DNA of 64,000 bases from the NCBI RefSeq assembly GCF_900199205.1, contig NZ_OBMJ01000001.1, positions 620,001 through 684,000 on the forward strand, in the 5' to 3' direction. The stretch's first letter is position 1. Each line of letters opens with the position of its first letter. The DNA is from Streptomyces sp. 1331.2. GTDB lineage: Bacteria; Actinomycetota; Actinomycetes; Streptomycetales; Streptomycetaceae. This document shows positions 1-8,296 of this stretch, one piece after another. The position numbers were made by a program, and so were the translations under genes. The notes beneath the pieces were generated by a model that did no database searches, was not told the origin of the DNA, and worked only from the letters and a program-made list of their open reading frames with translations.

Positions 1-147
1 GACCGTCAGTGTTCCGGCGATGATCATCGTGGCACTCAGCGCCGTGGCGAGGCGCCGCCGGCGCGGGCGGGCGGACGGAACGGACGATCGCGCGGAACCG
101 ACCGCCGTCGGGTCCGGAAGGCCCGACGGTGCGGAGGGGAGGGACAT
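1..147 (-). CDS. Secreted protein, N-terminal 49 residues only (runs off left edge)
   Basis: A leftward reading frame opens with ATG at 145-147 and stays open to base 1. The visible 49 residues look like a Sec (or long Tat-like) export signal: a polar stretch, a dense arginine run (RPRRRR at about 28-33), then a hydrophobic segment (ALSATMIIAGTLTV) that is cut by the window edge. A strong ribosome binding site, AGGAGCTC, lies just upstream. It is almost the same as the one before the sugar-binding lipoprotein at 3951. The gene follows the ABC importer operon but is separated from it by a hairpin. An exported sugar-acting enzyme would fit the context, but the catalytic part is outside the window, so no function is assigned. 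Confidence 0.7.
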   Translation of the reverse strand, partial: MSLPSAPSGLPDPTAVGSARSSVPSARPRRRRLATALSATMIIAGTLTV

Positions 148-205
148 CGAGAGCTCCTAGGTGGGGAGATCACGCGGGGCGGGGGGAGGTGAGCGGTGTG
201 CTGTG

Positions 206-233
206 GGCCCGCCCTTCGCACGAAGGGCGGGCC
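206..233 (-). terminator. Hairpin terminator of the sugar ABC operon
   Basis: A perfect 13-bp inverted repeat (GGCCCGCCCTTCG against CGAAGGGCGGGCC) with a 2-4 nt loop lies 30 bases downstream of the permease stop codon. It has no T-run, as is common for actinomycete terminators. It separates the importer from the next leftward gene. Confidence 0.75.
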
Positions 234-263
234 GCTTCGGGGGCCTCGGGGCGCGGACAGGCC

Positions 264-1304
264 CTAAGCGGGCAGGCCGACGGCGCGTTCGCGGGCGCGG
301 CGCTGCTGGATCACGACGGCGGCGACCAGCAGGGCGCCCTGGGCGACGTTCTGCCAGAAGGCGTTGATGCCCTGCACGGTGAGGCCGTTCTGGAGGGCTC
401 CCAGCAGGGCGACCGCCAGCAGGGTGCCGCCGACGCCACCCTTGCCGCCCTTGAGGGCGCAGCCGCCGAGGGCGGCGGCGGTGATGGCCTGGAGTTCGAG
501 GCCTTCGCTGCCGGAGACGGGCTGGCCGGAGCCGGTGCGGGCGGTGAGCAGGACGCCGGCGAGGGCGGCGACCATGCCGCTGAGTGCATAGACGGCGATC
601 AGGTACTTGTTGAGGTTGATGCCGGCCAGGCGGGCGGCGGTGTCGTTGCCGCCGAGGGCGTAGATGTTGCGGCCGATGTCGGTGTACCTGAGCAGGACGT
701 GCACGGCGGCCGCGACGAGCAGCAGCAGCCAGACCATGACCGGCAGGCCCGCGATCTTGCCCCGGCTCAGGAAGACGAACAGGCTGTCGTTGAGCACGTA
801 GCCCTGCGCGGAGCCGTTGGAGATGAGCTGGGCGACGCCCTTGTAGGCGGCGAGGCCGGCGAGGGTGGCGATGGTCGGGTTGACCCGGCCGTGGATGATG
901 ACGACACCGTTGAAGATGCCGATCCCGGCGCCGATGGCGACGGCGGCGCCGATCCCGAGGAGGGAGTTGGAGCCGGTGGAGGTGAAGACCATGGCACTGG
1001 TGACGGAGGCCAGGCCGGCCTGGGAGCCGACGGAGATGTCGAGGCCGCCGCAGATGATCACGACGGTCTGGACGACCGCGAGCAGGCCGGAGATGGTGGC
1101 GGCCTCGGCGATGACCTGGATGTTGTTCCAGCTCAGGTAGTTGGGGTTGAGCCACCCGAACACGGCGAGCACCAGGGCCATGGCGCCGATCAGGCCCAGG
1201 TTCTGACCGCCCGTCCGGGCCAGCCAGTTGCGGGTGTCGGCGGCAGGCGCCGGCCGGCCGCCGCTCTGATCGGGCTCTCGGTCGACGGAGAGGGCAGTCG
1301 TCAT
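264..1304 (-). CDS. Sugar ABC transporter permease (RbsC/AraH type)
   Basis: This 346-residue polytopic membrane protein forms the channel of a ribose/arabinose/galactose-type importer (BPD_transp_2 family). About ten hydrophobic segments are readable. The family hallmarks include the ICGGLDISVGS segment near residue 90, the RYTDIGRNIYALGGN segment near 230 and GGCALKGGKGG near 300. The start is placed at ATG 1302-1304 because it overlaps the stop of the ATPase gene (ATGA), giving translational coupling. The long upstream extension of the open frame is a shadow of the ATPase gene. It works with the ATPase and binding lipoprotein encoded just upstream and probably imports the monosaccharide used by the divergent catabolic operon. 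Confidence 0.93.
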   Translation of the reverse strand: MTTALSVDREPDQSGGRPAPAADTRNWLARTGGQNLGLIGAMALVLAVFGWLNPNYLSWNNIQVIAEAATISGLLAVVQTVVIICGGLDISVGSQAGLASVTSAMVFTSTGSNSLLGIGAAVAIGAGIGIFNGVVIIHGRVNPTIATLAGLAAYKGVAQLISNGSAQGYVLNDSLFVFLSRGKIAGLPVMVWLLLLVAAAVHVLLRYTDIGRNIYALGGNDTAARLAGINLNKYLIAVYALSGMVAALAGVLLTARTGSGQPVSGSEGLELQAITAAALGGCALKGGKGGVGGTLLAVALLGALQNGLTVQGINAFWQNVAQGALLVAAVVIQQRRARERAVGLPA

Positions 1305-2896
1305 CGGGTGCCTCCGGGGGCCGGGTCGGTTCCGGTGCGAGGTGCCGTGGCGGTCTCGTGCGGAAGGTCGGGGGTGAGGTCGTCGGCCATGGCGAGGGCG
1401 AGGATGGCCTCTTCGGTGGCCTCGGTGTGGTCGAGCCGGCCGGTGATGCGGCCGTTCTGCATGACGAGGATGCGGTCGGCCAGGCCGAGGACCTCGGGGA
1501 GTTCGGAGGAGATCACCAGGATCGCGGTGCCCTCGCGGGCGAGGTCGGCGATGATCTGGTAGATCTCGGCCTTGGCGCCGATGTCCACGCCGCGGGTGGG
1601 TTCGTCGAGGATCAGCAGGGCGGGTTTGCGGGCGAGCCAGCGGGCCAGGACGACCTTCTGCTGGTTGCCACCGGACAGGGTGCGGACCTCCGCCTCGATG
1701 GAGGGGGCACGCACCCGCAAGCGGTCCGAATACTCCTGGGCGAGCGCCTTCTCCTGATTCCGGTTGACGAACCGCCAACGGCGCAGCCTGCCGAGGCTGA
1801 CGAGCGAGGTGTTGTCGCGGATGGCGCGCTGGAGGAACAGGGCCTGGGCCTTGCGCTCCTCCGGAGCGAGGCCGATCCCGGCGCGGATCGCGTCGGCCGG
1901 GCCGCGCAGGCGGATGCGGTCGCCGTGGATCCGGACGGTTCCGGATCGTAGGGGGGTGTCGCCGGCCAGGGCGAGGGCGAGTTCGGAGCGGCCGGCGCCG
2001 ATGAGGCCGGCCAGGGCGACCACCTCGCCGGCTCGGACCTGGAGACTGATGTCGTGCACGTCGTCGGTGCTGAGGCCGTCGACCTCCAGCACCACGCGGT
2101 CACCGGCCACGTGCCGGCGCGCGAAGAGGCTGGACAGGTCACGGCCGACCATGAGGCGCACGAGTTCGCCCTCGCTGGTGGCCCTGGCGTCGACGGTGCC
2201 TGCGACGGTGCCGTCGCGCAGGACGGCGATCCGGTCGGCGAGCCGGAAGATCTCCTTCATGCGGTGGGAGACGTAGATGACGGCGATGCCCGCGTCGCGC
2301 AGTCGGCCGATGAGGGCGAACAGGGCGTCGACCTCGTGGTCGGAGAGCGAGGAGGTGGGCTCGTCGAAGGCGATGGCCCGTGGCGCGGTGTCGCCGGTCA
2401 GGGCCCGCATGATCTCGACCAACTGCCTTTGTGCTGCCGTGAGTTCGGAGCCGAGCAGGTCGGGATCGAGGACCTTGTCGAAGCCGAGGCGTTCGAGGTC
2501 GGCGGTGATCCGGCGGCGCAGTTCGGCCCGGTCGAGCCGTCGGCCCGGGCGTCGCGGCAGGGAGCCGGCGTAGACGTTCTCGGCGACGGAGACGTGCGGG
2601 ATGATCTCCGGTTCCTGCGGGATGATCCGGATGCCGGCGCGCCGCGCGTCGGTCGGCGAGTCGAGGTCGAGGACCTGACCGTCCAGCCTGATCCGGCCCG
2701 CGGTGGGCTGGTGGTCACCGGTGAGGATGCGCAGAAGGGTGGACTTCCCGGCGCCGTTCTCGCCCATGAGGGCGGTCACCTGGCCGGGTGGGAAGTGCAG
2801 GGTGACGTCTCGCAGAGCCTGGACGGGGCCGAACCGCTTGGTGATCGATTCGGCCGCCAGCCCGGGCCCGGCCGTTGCGGTGCTGGGGATGTTCAT
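1301..2896 (-). CDS. Sugar ABC transporter ATPase, two nucleotide-binding domains
   Basis: This protein of about 531 residues is the energising subunit of a CUT2-type monosaccharide importer (RbsA/MglA/AraG family). The first half has Walker A GENGAGKST, a signature-like LTAAQRQLVEI and Walker B AIAFDEPT. The second half has the degenerate Walker A GLIGAGRSE usual for this family, LSGGNQQKVVLARWL and Walker B LLILDEPTRGVD. The ATG at 2896 is preferred; an in-frame GTG at 2911 would overlap the upstream gene, and neither has a clear Shine-Dalgarno. It sits 5 bases after the binding-protein stop and overlaps the permease by 4 bases, so all three are one operon. Confidence 0.93.
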   Translation of the reverse strand: MNIPSTATAGPGLAAESITKRFGPVQALRDVTLHFPPGQVTALMGENGAGKSTLLRILTGDHQPTAGRIRLDGQVLDLDSPTDARRAGIRIIPQEPEIIPHVSVAENVYAGSLPRRPGRRLDRAELRRRITADLERLGFDKVLDPDLLGSELTAAQRQLVEIMRALTGDTAPRAIAFDEPTSSLSDHEVDALFALIGRLRDAGIAVIYVSHRMKEIFRLADRIAVLRDGTVAGTVDARATSEGELVRLMVGRDLSSLFARRHVAGDRVVLEVDGLSTDDVHDISLQVRAGEVVALAGLIGAGRSELALALAGDTPLRSGTVRIHGDRIRLRGPADAIRAGIGLAPEERKAQALFLQRAIRDNTSLVSLGRLRRWRFVNRNQEKALAQEYSDRLRVRAPSIEAEVRTLSGGNQQKVVLARWLARKPALLILDEPTRGVDIGAKAEIYQIIADLAREGTAILVISSELPEVLGLADRILVMQNGRITGRLDHTEATEEAILALAMADDLTPDLPHETATAPRTGTDPAPGGTR

Positions 2897-2901
2897 CCGG
2901 C

Positions 2902-3951
2902 TCAGCTGCACTTCACGCCGGCGGACTGCCAGGTGGAGGCGTCGACCATCGTGGTCGGGGCGAACGCCTCGGCCGGCATCGGCTTGGCGTTCGTGAGGTT
3001 GTCGTACATGGTCTGCACGGCGAGGGCGCCGATGTCGCTGCCGTTGATGAACAGCGAGGCCTTCATGCCCGACGGCGTTCCCGGGCCCCAGTCCTTGCAG
3101 GCGAGGTAGGCGCCCAGGCCGACGCCGATGATGCTGTCGGGGCCGACGCCCGCGTTCTGCAGGGCCGTCACGCCGCCCTGCACGTTCTCGTCGTTGCAGC
3201 CCCAGACCACCCAGTGCTTGACGCCCGGGTTGGCGGTGATGGTCGCCGCGACCTTGTCCTGCGCACCGGTCGGGGTGTTGTCGGTGGCCACGTCGATGGT
3301 CTGCACGCTCGCGCCGGCGCCGCTGCCGAAGGCTTCCTTGGCTGCCTTCACGCGGTCGCCGCAGACGGTGACGTCCTGCTTCGAGGCGGAGATGACGCGG
3401 GTGTCGGCGGCGTTCCAGCCGGCCTTCTTGAAGTCCTCGGCGGCGCGCTTGCCGACCTCGGCGCCCATCTGCCGGCCGGAGAAGCCGATCCGCGGGACGA
3501 GGTTGGCCTTGTCGCAGTTGGCCGGGGTGGGGCTGTTGGTGCAGACCTGGTCGTCGGAGGTGAGCAGGGCCACCTTGGCGTCCCGCGCGGTCTGCACCAC
3601 CTGCGGACCCACCGCGGGGTCGGGAACCACGACGATCAGGCCGTTGGTCTTCTGCGCGATCGCGGACTGGACCTCGCTGACCGTCTTGTTCGCGTCGTTG
3701 CCCAGGTTGACCACCTTCAGGTCGATGCCGAGTTCGGCGGCCTTGGCCTTGGCACCGTTGGCCTCGTCGATGAAGTACTGCTGGTCGCCCTGCTTCTGCA
3801 GGTAGGTGAGGGAGACCTTCCCGGTGACCGGAGCGACCGGGGCCGGCCCGGCGCCGCTCGACGAGGTCTGACCTGTCGAACAGGCCGTCAGACCAAGGAC
3901 GACAGCCGCGCCCAGGACGGCGGCCGCACCACGGGTGCGCGCAGTGATCAT
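2902..3951 (-). CDS. Sugar-binding lipoprotein of ABC importer (periplasmic-binding-like fold I)
   Basis: This 349-residue exported protein should capture a monosaccharide outside the membrane and pass it to the permease. The N-terminus is a lipoprotein signal ending in the lipobox LTAC (Cys about residue 24). The mature part has features of the AraF/RbsB family, such as QKTNGLIVVVPDP near 105 and VVWGCNDENVQGG near 240. The start ATG at 3949-3951 has a strong site (TAGGAGCTC) at good spacing. It is the first gene of the importer operon and is divergent from the galactonate operon across a 188-bp regulatory gap. Substrate specificity cannot be read directly; galactose or a related sugar is inferred from the neighbours. 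Confidence 0.92.
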   Translation of the reverse strand: MITARTRGAAAVLGAAVVLGLTACSTGQTSSSGAGPAPVAPVTGKVSLTYLQKQGDQQYFIDEANGAKAKAAELGIDLKVVNLGNDANKTVSEVQSAIAQKTNGLIVVVPDPAVGPQVVQTARDAKVALLTSDDQVCTNSPTPANCDKANLVPRIGFSGRQMGAEVGKRAAEDFKKAGWNAADTRVISASKQDVTVCGDRVKAAKEAFGSGAGASVQTIDVATDNTPTGAQDKVAATITANPGVKHWVVWGCNDENVQGGVTALQNAGVGPDSIIGVGLGAYLACKDWGPGTPSGMKASLFINGSDIGALAVQTMYDNLTNAKPMPAEAFAPTTMVDASTWQSAGVKCS

Positions 3952-4139
3952 TTCGAGCTCCTACCAGGGTGGGGGTGTTCAGGAAGCCGACCGGCGTTAC
4001 GGGTGTGTGATCCGGGAGCTGCGGCGGCTTCCGCCTCGCGCTGCCTGCGTGCCTGTCGTCCTGGGCTCGAATCCTGGGACCGGCTGACCAGGGCTGTCAA
4101 GATATTTGCATAATTAATCAGAAGCGCTACGGTGGCGCC
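3952..4139. promoter_or_regulatory. Divergent promoter/operator region between importer and galactonate operons
   Basis: This is the only gap between the leftward importer and the rightward catabolic operon, so both promoters must lie here. An AT-rich island at 4099-4120, in otherwise GC-rich DNA, holds overlapping palindromes TAATTA and ATTAAT (4111-4118). It ends about 20 bases before the SDR start and is a plausible -10 or operator. The FCD/GntR protein encoded two genes away is the obvious candidate ligand. No exact consensus match is claimed. Confidence 0.55.
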
Positions 4140-4907
4140 GTGACTGAGCAGACCTGTCGAAGATTCCAGGGCCATGTCGCCCTGATCACCGGTGCCGCCA
4201 GCGGCATCGGCGCCGCCACCGCGCGGCGACTGGCCGCCGAGGGTGCGGCCGTCATCGCCGTCGACATCGCCGATTCGGCCGGCCGCGCCGTGGTCGAGGC
4301 CATCACCGCCGAGGGTGGTCAGGCCGAGTACCGGCACGGCGACGTGACCTCGGCGGCCATGTGGGACGAGCTGGCCGGGCACGTGCGCAGCCGCTACGGG
4401 CGGCTGGACGTGCTGCACAGCAACGCCTACGCGGTGGTGGTCAAGCCCGCTCACGAACTGACCGAGATCGAGTGGGACACCCAGCTCGCGGTCACCCTCA
4501 AGGCCTCCTGGCTGGCGGTGCGGGCCTTCGCCGGAACCCTGCGGGACAGCGAGGGCTCGGTGGTGCTCACCTCCTCGGTGCACGCGCTGGTCGGGCTGCC
4601 GGGCCACCCCGCGTACGCCGCCGCCAAGGGCGCGCTGTGCGCGATGGGCCGTCAACTCGCAGTCGAGTACGGCCCGCAGGTACGGGTCAACACCGTGGTG
4701 CCCGGGCCGATCATGACCGCGGCCTGGGACCGGGTGGACGAGGCCGGGCGGGCCGACAGCGTCGCCGAGACGGTGGCCAAGCGCTTCGGCCGGCCCGACG
4801 AGGTCGCGGCGGCGGTGGCCTTCCTCGCCTCCTCGGACGCCTCCTACGTCACCGGGGCGAACCTGGTGGTGGACGGCGGCTGGTCCGTCGTCAAGGCATC
4901 ATCCTGA
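4140..4907 (+). CDS. SDR-family dehydrogenase, probable galactose/aldose 1-dehydrogenase
   Basis: This is a 255-residue classical short-chain dehydrogenase. The NAD(P)-binding motif TGAASGIG is near residue 16, the catalytic Ser is in LTSSVHALVG and the catalytic pair is YAAAK near 160. The C-terminal ASYVTGANLVVDGGW is typical of the family. The usual NNAG motif is replaced by SNAY. The GTG start at 4140 fits the N-terminus of the family. It opens an operon with a lactonase, galactonate dehydratase, kinase and aldolase. In that setting the missing first step, oxidation of D-galactose to its lactone, is the natural job. The reaction is inferred from neighbours; the family itself is broad. Confidence 0.8.
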   Translation: MTEQTCRRFQGHVALITGAASGIGAATARRLAAEGAAVIAVDIADSAGRAVVEAITAEGGQAEYRHGDVTSAAMWDELAGHVRSRYGRLDVLHSNAYAVVVKPAHELTEIEWDTQLAVTLKASWLAVRAFAGTLRDSEGSVVLTSSVHALVGLPGHPAYAAAKGALCAMGRQLAVEYGPQVRVNTVVPGPIMTAAWDRVDEAGRADSVAETVAKRFGRPDEVAAAVAFLASSDASYVTGANLVVDGGWSVVKASS

Positions 4908-4968
4908 ACACGCACCCGATCGGCGCGCGGGCCACCGGCCCGCGCAGAACAACGGAAGGGGGACCGCC

Positions 4969-5685
4969 GTGAACAACCCGGTACGAGGCCTGCACAGGCA
5001 AGCCGTCGAGGTGATCGGCGAGCAGATCGTCCGAGGCACCTACGCCCCGGGCGACTCGCTCCACCCCGACCGCATCGAGCAGGAACTCGGCGTCAGCAAG
5101 ACCGTCGTGCGCGAGGCGCTACGGGTCCTGGCGTCCAAGGGGCTGATCGACTCTCGCCAGAAGCGCGGCACCTTCGTGCGACCGCGCGCCGACTGGAACC
5201 TGCTGGACAGCGACCTCCTGCGCTGGCAGGGCCGGGGCATCCCCGACGAGGCCTTCCTGGACAACCTCGGCGAGGTCCGCGGCATCGTCGAACCGGCCGG
5301 GGCACGGCTGGCCGCCGAACGCCGCGACGAGGCCGACCTCGCCGCGCTGGAGGACGCCCTCGACCAGATGGCGGCCGCAGGCAGTGACGCCCACGCCGCG
5401 GTCGAGGCCGACCTCGCCTTCCACCGCGCGCTGCTGGCCGCCGCCCACAACGAACTCCTCACACGTATGGAGGTCGTGATCGAGGCCGGCCTGCGGGTGC
5501 GCGACCACATCGTGCACAGCGCCGACAACAGCGCCGACGCCGTCCCTGCACACCGGGCCGTCCTCGACGCCGTCCGCGCCCAGGACGCCGACGCAGCCGC
5601 CCGCGCCGTCGAGGAACTGCTCGCCCAGGCAGCCGCCGACCTCCACCAGCTGACCGTCGACGCCGACCGGGGAGACACCGGATGA
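4969..5685 (+). CDS. GntR-family (FadR/FCD subfamily) transcriptional regulator, DgoR-like
   Basis: This 238-residue regulator has an N-terminal winged helix (about 8-75; LGVSKTVVREALRVLASKGLI is the recognition region, with RGTFV as the wing). The C-terminal helical FCD ligand domain follows, with expected metal-site residues in DLAFHRALLAAAHN and PAHRAVLDAV. A GTG start with GAAGGGG upstream is used. Its last codons overlap the start of dgoD (ATGA). In known galactonate operons a regulator of this type (DgoR) represses the pathway and releases DNA on binding galactonate; the same is inferred here, probably acting at the 3952-4139 gap. Confidence 0.88.
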   Translation: MNNPVRGLHRQAVEVIGEQIVRGTYAPGDSLHPDRIEQELGVSKTVVREALRVLASKGLIDSRQKRGTFVRPRADWNLLDSDLLRWQGRGIPDEAFLDNLGEVRGIVEPAGARLAAERRDEADLAALEDALDQMAAAGSDAHAAVEADLAFHRALLAAAHNELLTRMEVVIEAGLRVRDHIVHSADNSADAVPAHRAVLDAVRAQDADAAARAVEELLAQAAADLHQLTVDADRGDTG

Positions 5686-6827
5686 AGATCACATCACTGG
5701 AGACGTTCCTCGTCGCTCCGCGCTGGCTGTTTCTGCGCATCGCCACCGACGAGGGGATCACCGGCTGGGGCGAGCCCGTCGTGGAGGGCCGCGCCGAGAC
5801 CGTCCAGGCCGCCGTCCACGAACTCGCCGACTACCTCGTCGGACAGGACCCGCTGCGCATCGAGCACCACTGGCAGACCCTCACCAAGGGCGGCTTCTAC
5901 CGGGGCGGCCCGGTGCTCTCCAGCGCGGTCGCCGGCATCGACCAGGCCCTGTGGGACATCGCCGGCAAGACCTGCGGCGTCCCCGTCCACCAGCTGCTCG
6001 GCGGCCACGTCCGCGACCGGGTGCGGGTGTACGCCTGGATCGGCGGTGACAGCCCGGCCCACGTCGCCGAACTCGCCCAGGCCCAGGTCGACGCCGGCTT
6101 CACCGCCGTCAAGATGAACGGGTCCGCGCAGCTGCGCCCCATCGACACCCCCGCCCAGACCCGGGCCGTCATCGACCGGGTGGCCGCCGTGCGCGAGGTC
6201 CTCGGCGACGAGCGCGACGTGGCGATCGACTTCCACGGCCGGATGTCCACCGCCATGTCCCGGAGGGTGCTGCCCCTGCTGGAGCCCCTGCACCCGCTGT
6301 TCGTCGAGGAGCCCGTCCTCCCCGAACACTCCCGCGACCTGCGCCGGCTGGTGGACTCGACATCCGTTCCACTGGCCGTGGGCGAACGGCTGTACTCCCG
6401 CTCGGACTTCCGTGACGTGCTCGCCACCGGCATCGCCGTCGCCCAGCCCGACCCCTCGCACGCCGGCGGCATCTCCGAGGTCCGGCGCATCGCGGCCCTG
6501 GCCGAGGTCCACGACGTCACGATGGCCCCGCACTGCCCGCTCGGCCCGATCGCCCTCGCCGCCAGCCTCCAACTCGCTTTCTCCATACCGAACTTCCTCA
6601 TCCAGGAACAGAGCCTCGGGATCCACTACAACCGCGGCAACGACCTGCTGGACTACCTGCTCGACCCCGAGCCGTTCCGCTTCACCGACGGCCACGCCGT
6701 CCGACCCACGGGCCCCGGCCTGGGCATCGAGATCGACGAGGCCGCCGTGCGCCGCGCCGCCGAGACCGGACACCGCTGGCGCAACCCCGTCTGGCACCAC
6801 ACGGACGGGTCGTTCGCGGAATGGTGA
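5682..6827 (+). CDS. dgoD: D-galactonate dehydratase
   Basis: This 381-residue enolase-superfamily (mandelate racemase/muconate lactonizing) enzyme converts D-galactonate to 2-keto-3-deoxy-D-galactonate. Length and sequence follow E. coli DgoD closely: the start MKITSLETF, RWLFLRIATDEG, GFYRGGPVLSSAVAGIDQALWD and the end WRNP..H.D.S.AEW. The DgoD metal and catalytic residues are visible: D183 and H185 in DFHGR, the Glu of EEP at 209-211, E235 in GER and H284 in APHCPLGPIA. It overlaps the regulator upstream by 4 bases and the mutarotase-like gene downstream by 7 bases, so expression is coupled. This is the best-identified enzyme of the operon and fixes the pathway as galactonate breakdown. 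Confidence 0.95.
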   Translation: MKITSLETFLVAPRWLFLRIATDEGITGWGEPVVEGRAETVQAAVHELADYLVGQDPLRIEHHWQTLTKGGFYRGGPVLSSAVAGIDQALWDIAGKTCGVPVHQLLGGHVRDRVRVYAWIGGDSPAHVAELAQAQVDAGFTAVKMNGSAQLRPIDTPAQTRAVIDRVAAVREVLGDERDVAIDFHGRMSTAMSRRVLPLLEPLHPLFVEEPVLPEHSRDLRRLVDSTSVPLAVGERLYSRSDFRDVLATGIAVAQPDPSHAGGISEVRRIAALAEVHDVTMAPHCPLGPIALAASLQLAFSIPNFLIQEQSLGIHYNRGNDLLDYLLDPEPFRFTDGHAVRPTGPGLGIEIDEAAVRRAAETGHRWRNPVWHHTDGSFAEW

Positions 6828-7654
6828 GCGACCTGCCCATCGCCATCCGCACCGACCCGACCCACGGCGGCCGGTGGACCTCACTGCGAGCCGGCGAACG
6901 CGAATGGCTCTGGCACCGCCCCGACCCGGCCCGCGCCACCGTCCGCCCCGGCGACACGTTCGTCGACGCCGGCGGCCTGGAAGAGTGCATCCCGACCGTG
7001 CGCGGCACCCCCGACCACGGCGACGCCTGGTCCCGGCCCTGGCAGCGCCACGGCGACGCAGAAACCCTGCACTGCCCCGACTTCGTCCTGAGCCGACGCG
7101 TCGACAGCGGACCGGCGGGGCTGCGCATCGGCTACGAACTGCACGCCGACCCGGGCTACCGGTTCCTGTGGGCAGCACACGCCCTGCTCGACGTCACCCC
7201 CGAGGCCCGGCTGGCCGCACCCGACGCCACGCCGACCCGGCTCTTCCCCGAGGCGGCCGAACTGCTGGCCCAGCCCTGGCCGGACGGCGCCCACCACGTC
7301 ACCGGACCGTGGCCGGCCCCGTACGGCCTGCGCCTGGACCGGCTCGGCCCCGACGACGGCACCGCGGTCGGTGCGATCCTCACCGACTGCGCCGGCGTGA
7401 CGGTCACCGACGGCCCCGACACGCTCACCTTCTCCCTGCACGCCGACGCCGACGTCCCGGTCTCCGTCGCCCTCTGGCGCAACCTGCGCGGCTTCCCCGC
7501 GTCGGCCCCCTACCGCAGCATCGGAGTCGAGCCGATGCTCGGCTCTGTCTTCGACCTCGCCGAGGCCGGCCCGGGAGACGCCGCGCAAGTGCCGCCCAGC
7601 GGGGTACTGCGCTGGCACCTCGACATCACCGCGACCGGCACCCGCACCGACTGA
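6821..7654 (+). CDS. Aldose 1-epimerase (galactose mutarotase)-like protein
   Basis: This 277-residue protein looks like the beta-sandwich mutarotase-like fold: LRAGEREWLWHRPDP near residue 25, AGGLEECIPTV near 50 and a paired-strand middle with H and D/E residues. Such proteins interconvert anomers of free sugars, supplying the beta anomer that dehydrogenases need. It begins inside the dgoD stop (ATG at 6821 overlapping the TGA at 6825-6827). The match is at fold level; I cannot place the catalytic His/Glu pair with certainty, so a lactone- or sugar-acid-binding role is also possible. Confidence 0.65.
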   Translation: MVSDLPIAIRTDPTHGGRWTSLRAGEREWLWHRPDPARATVRPGDTFVDAGGLEECIPTVRGTPDHGDAWSRPWQRHGDAETLHCPDFVLSRRVDSGPAGLRIGYELHADPGYRFLWAAHALLDVTPEARLAAPDATPTRLFPEAAELLAQPWPDGAHHVTGPWPAPYGLRLDRLGPDDGTAVGAILTDCAGVTVTDGPDTLTFSLHADADVPVSVALWRNLRGFPASAPYRSIGVEPMLGSVFDLAEAGPGDAAQVPPSGVLRWHLDITATGTRTD

Positions 7655-7672
7655 CCGACAAGGGCCACCCCC

Positions 7673-8296
7673 ATGCACCTGACCGAACTGCCGTACCGGA
7701 CCCTGGCCATCGTGCGCGGCAGCAACCGCGACGCGGCGCTGCGCACCGTGCTCGTGCTCGCCGAAGAGGGCATCACCGCCGCCGAGGTGTCGCTGACCAC
7801 CCCCGACGCCCTGTGGGTGATCGAGCAGGCCCGCCGCGAACTCGGCCCGCACGCCACGCTCGGCGCCGGCACCGTGCTGACCGGCGAGGACGCCGCTCGC
7901 GCCGCCGACGCCGGCGCGAGCTTCCTCGTCACTCCCGGCCTCGGCGACGACCTGCGCCGCACGACCTCGGAACTGCCCTTGCTGATCGGCGCACTGACAC
8001 CCAGCGAGGTGATCGCCGCGACCGAGAACGGCGCTCTCGCCGTCAAGCTCTTCCCCGCTTCCCTGGGCGGCCCCGGCTACCTGAAGGCCTTGCGCGACCC
8101 CTTCCCCGGCGTGCCGTTCGTCTCCGTCGGCGGGGTTGACGCCGCCCTGGCGCGCACCTACCTCGCAGCCGGCGCGGTCGCCGTGGGCGTCGGCTCACCG
8201 CTGGTCGGCGACGCCGCCGGCGGCGGAGACCTGAACGCCCTTCGTGCGCGCGCCGCTGGCTGGCGCACCGCCCTGACCGAGGAGATCGCGGCATGA
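7673..8296 (+). CDS. dgoA: KDPG/KDPGal-type aldolase
   Basis: This 207-residue class I aldolase of the Eda/DgoA family should cleave 2-keto-3-deoxy-6-phosphogalactonate to pyruvate and D-glyceraldehyde-3-phosphate. The Schiff-base lysine lies in AVKLFPA (about 124), a conserved Glu in AEVSLTTP (about 40), GAGTVLTGEDA near 65 and the phosphate-binding PFVSVGGVD near 150. Length equals the family norm. Its stop overlaps the start of the sugar kinase by 4 bases. The sugar isomer (gluco or galacto) is taken from the presence of dgoD. Confidence 0.9.
   Translation: MHLTELPYRTLAIVRGSNRDAALRTVLVLAEEGITAAEVSLTTPDALWVIEQARRELGPHATLGAGTVLTGEDAARAADAGASFLVTPGLGDDLRRTTSELPLLIGALTPSEVIAATENGALAVKLFPASLGGPGYLKALRDPFPGVPFVSVGGVDAALARTYLAAGAVAVGVGSPLVGDAAGGGDLNALRARAAGWRTALTEEIAA

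Noticed and set aside
129-1562. Plus-strand open frame of 477 codons across the ABC permease
   Set aside because: Antisense shadow of the permease and ATPase genes; G/E/D-rich low-complexity translation, no domain.
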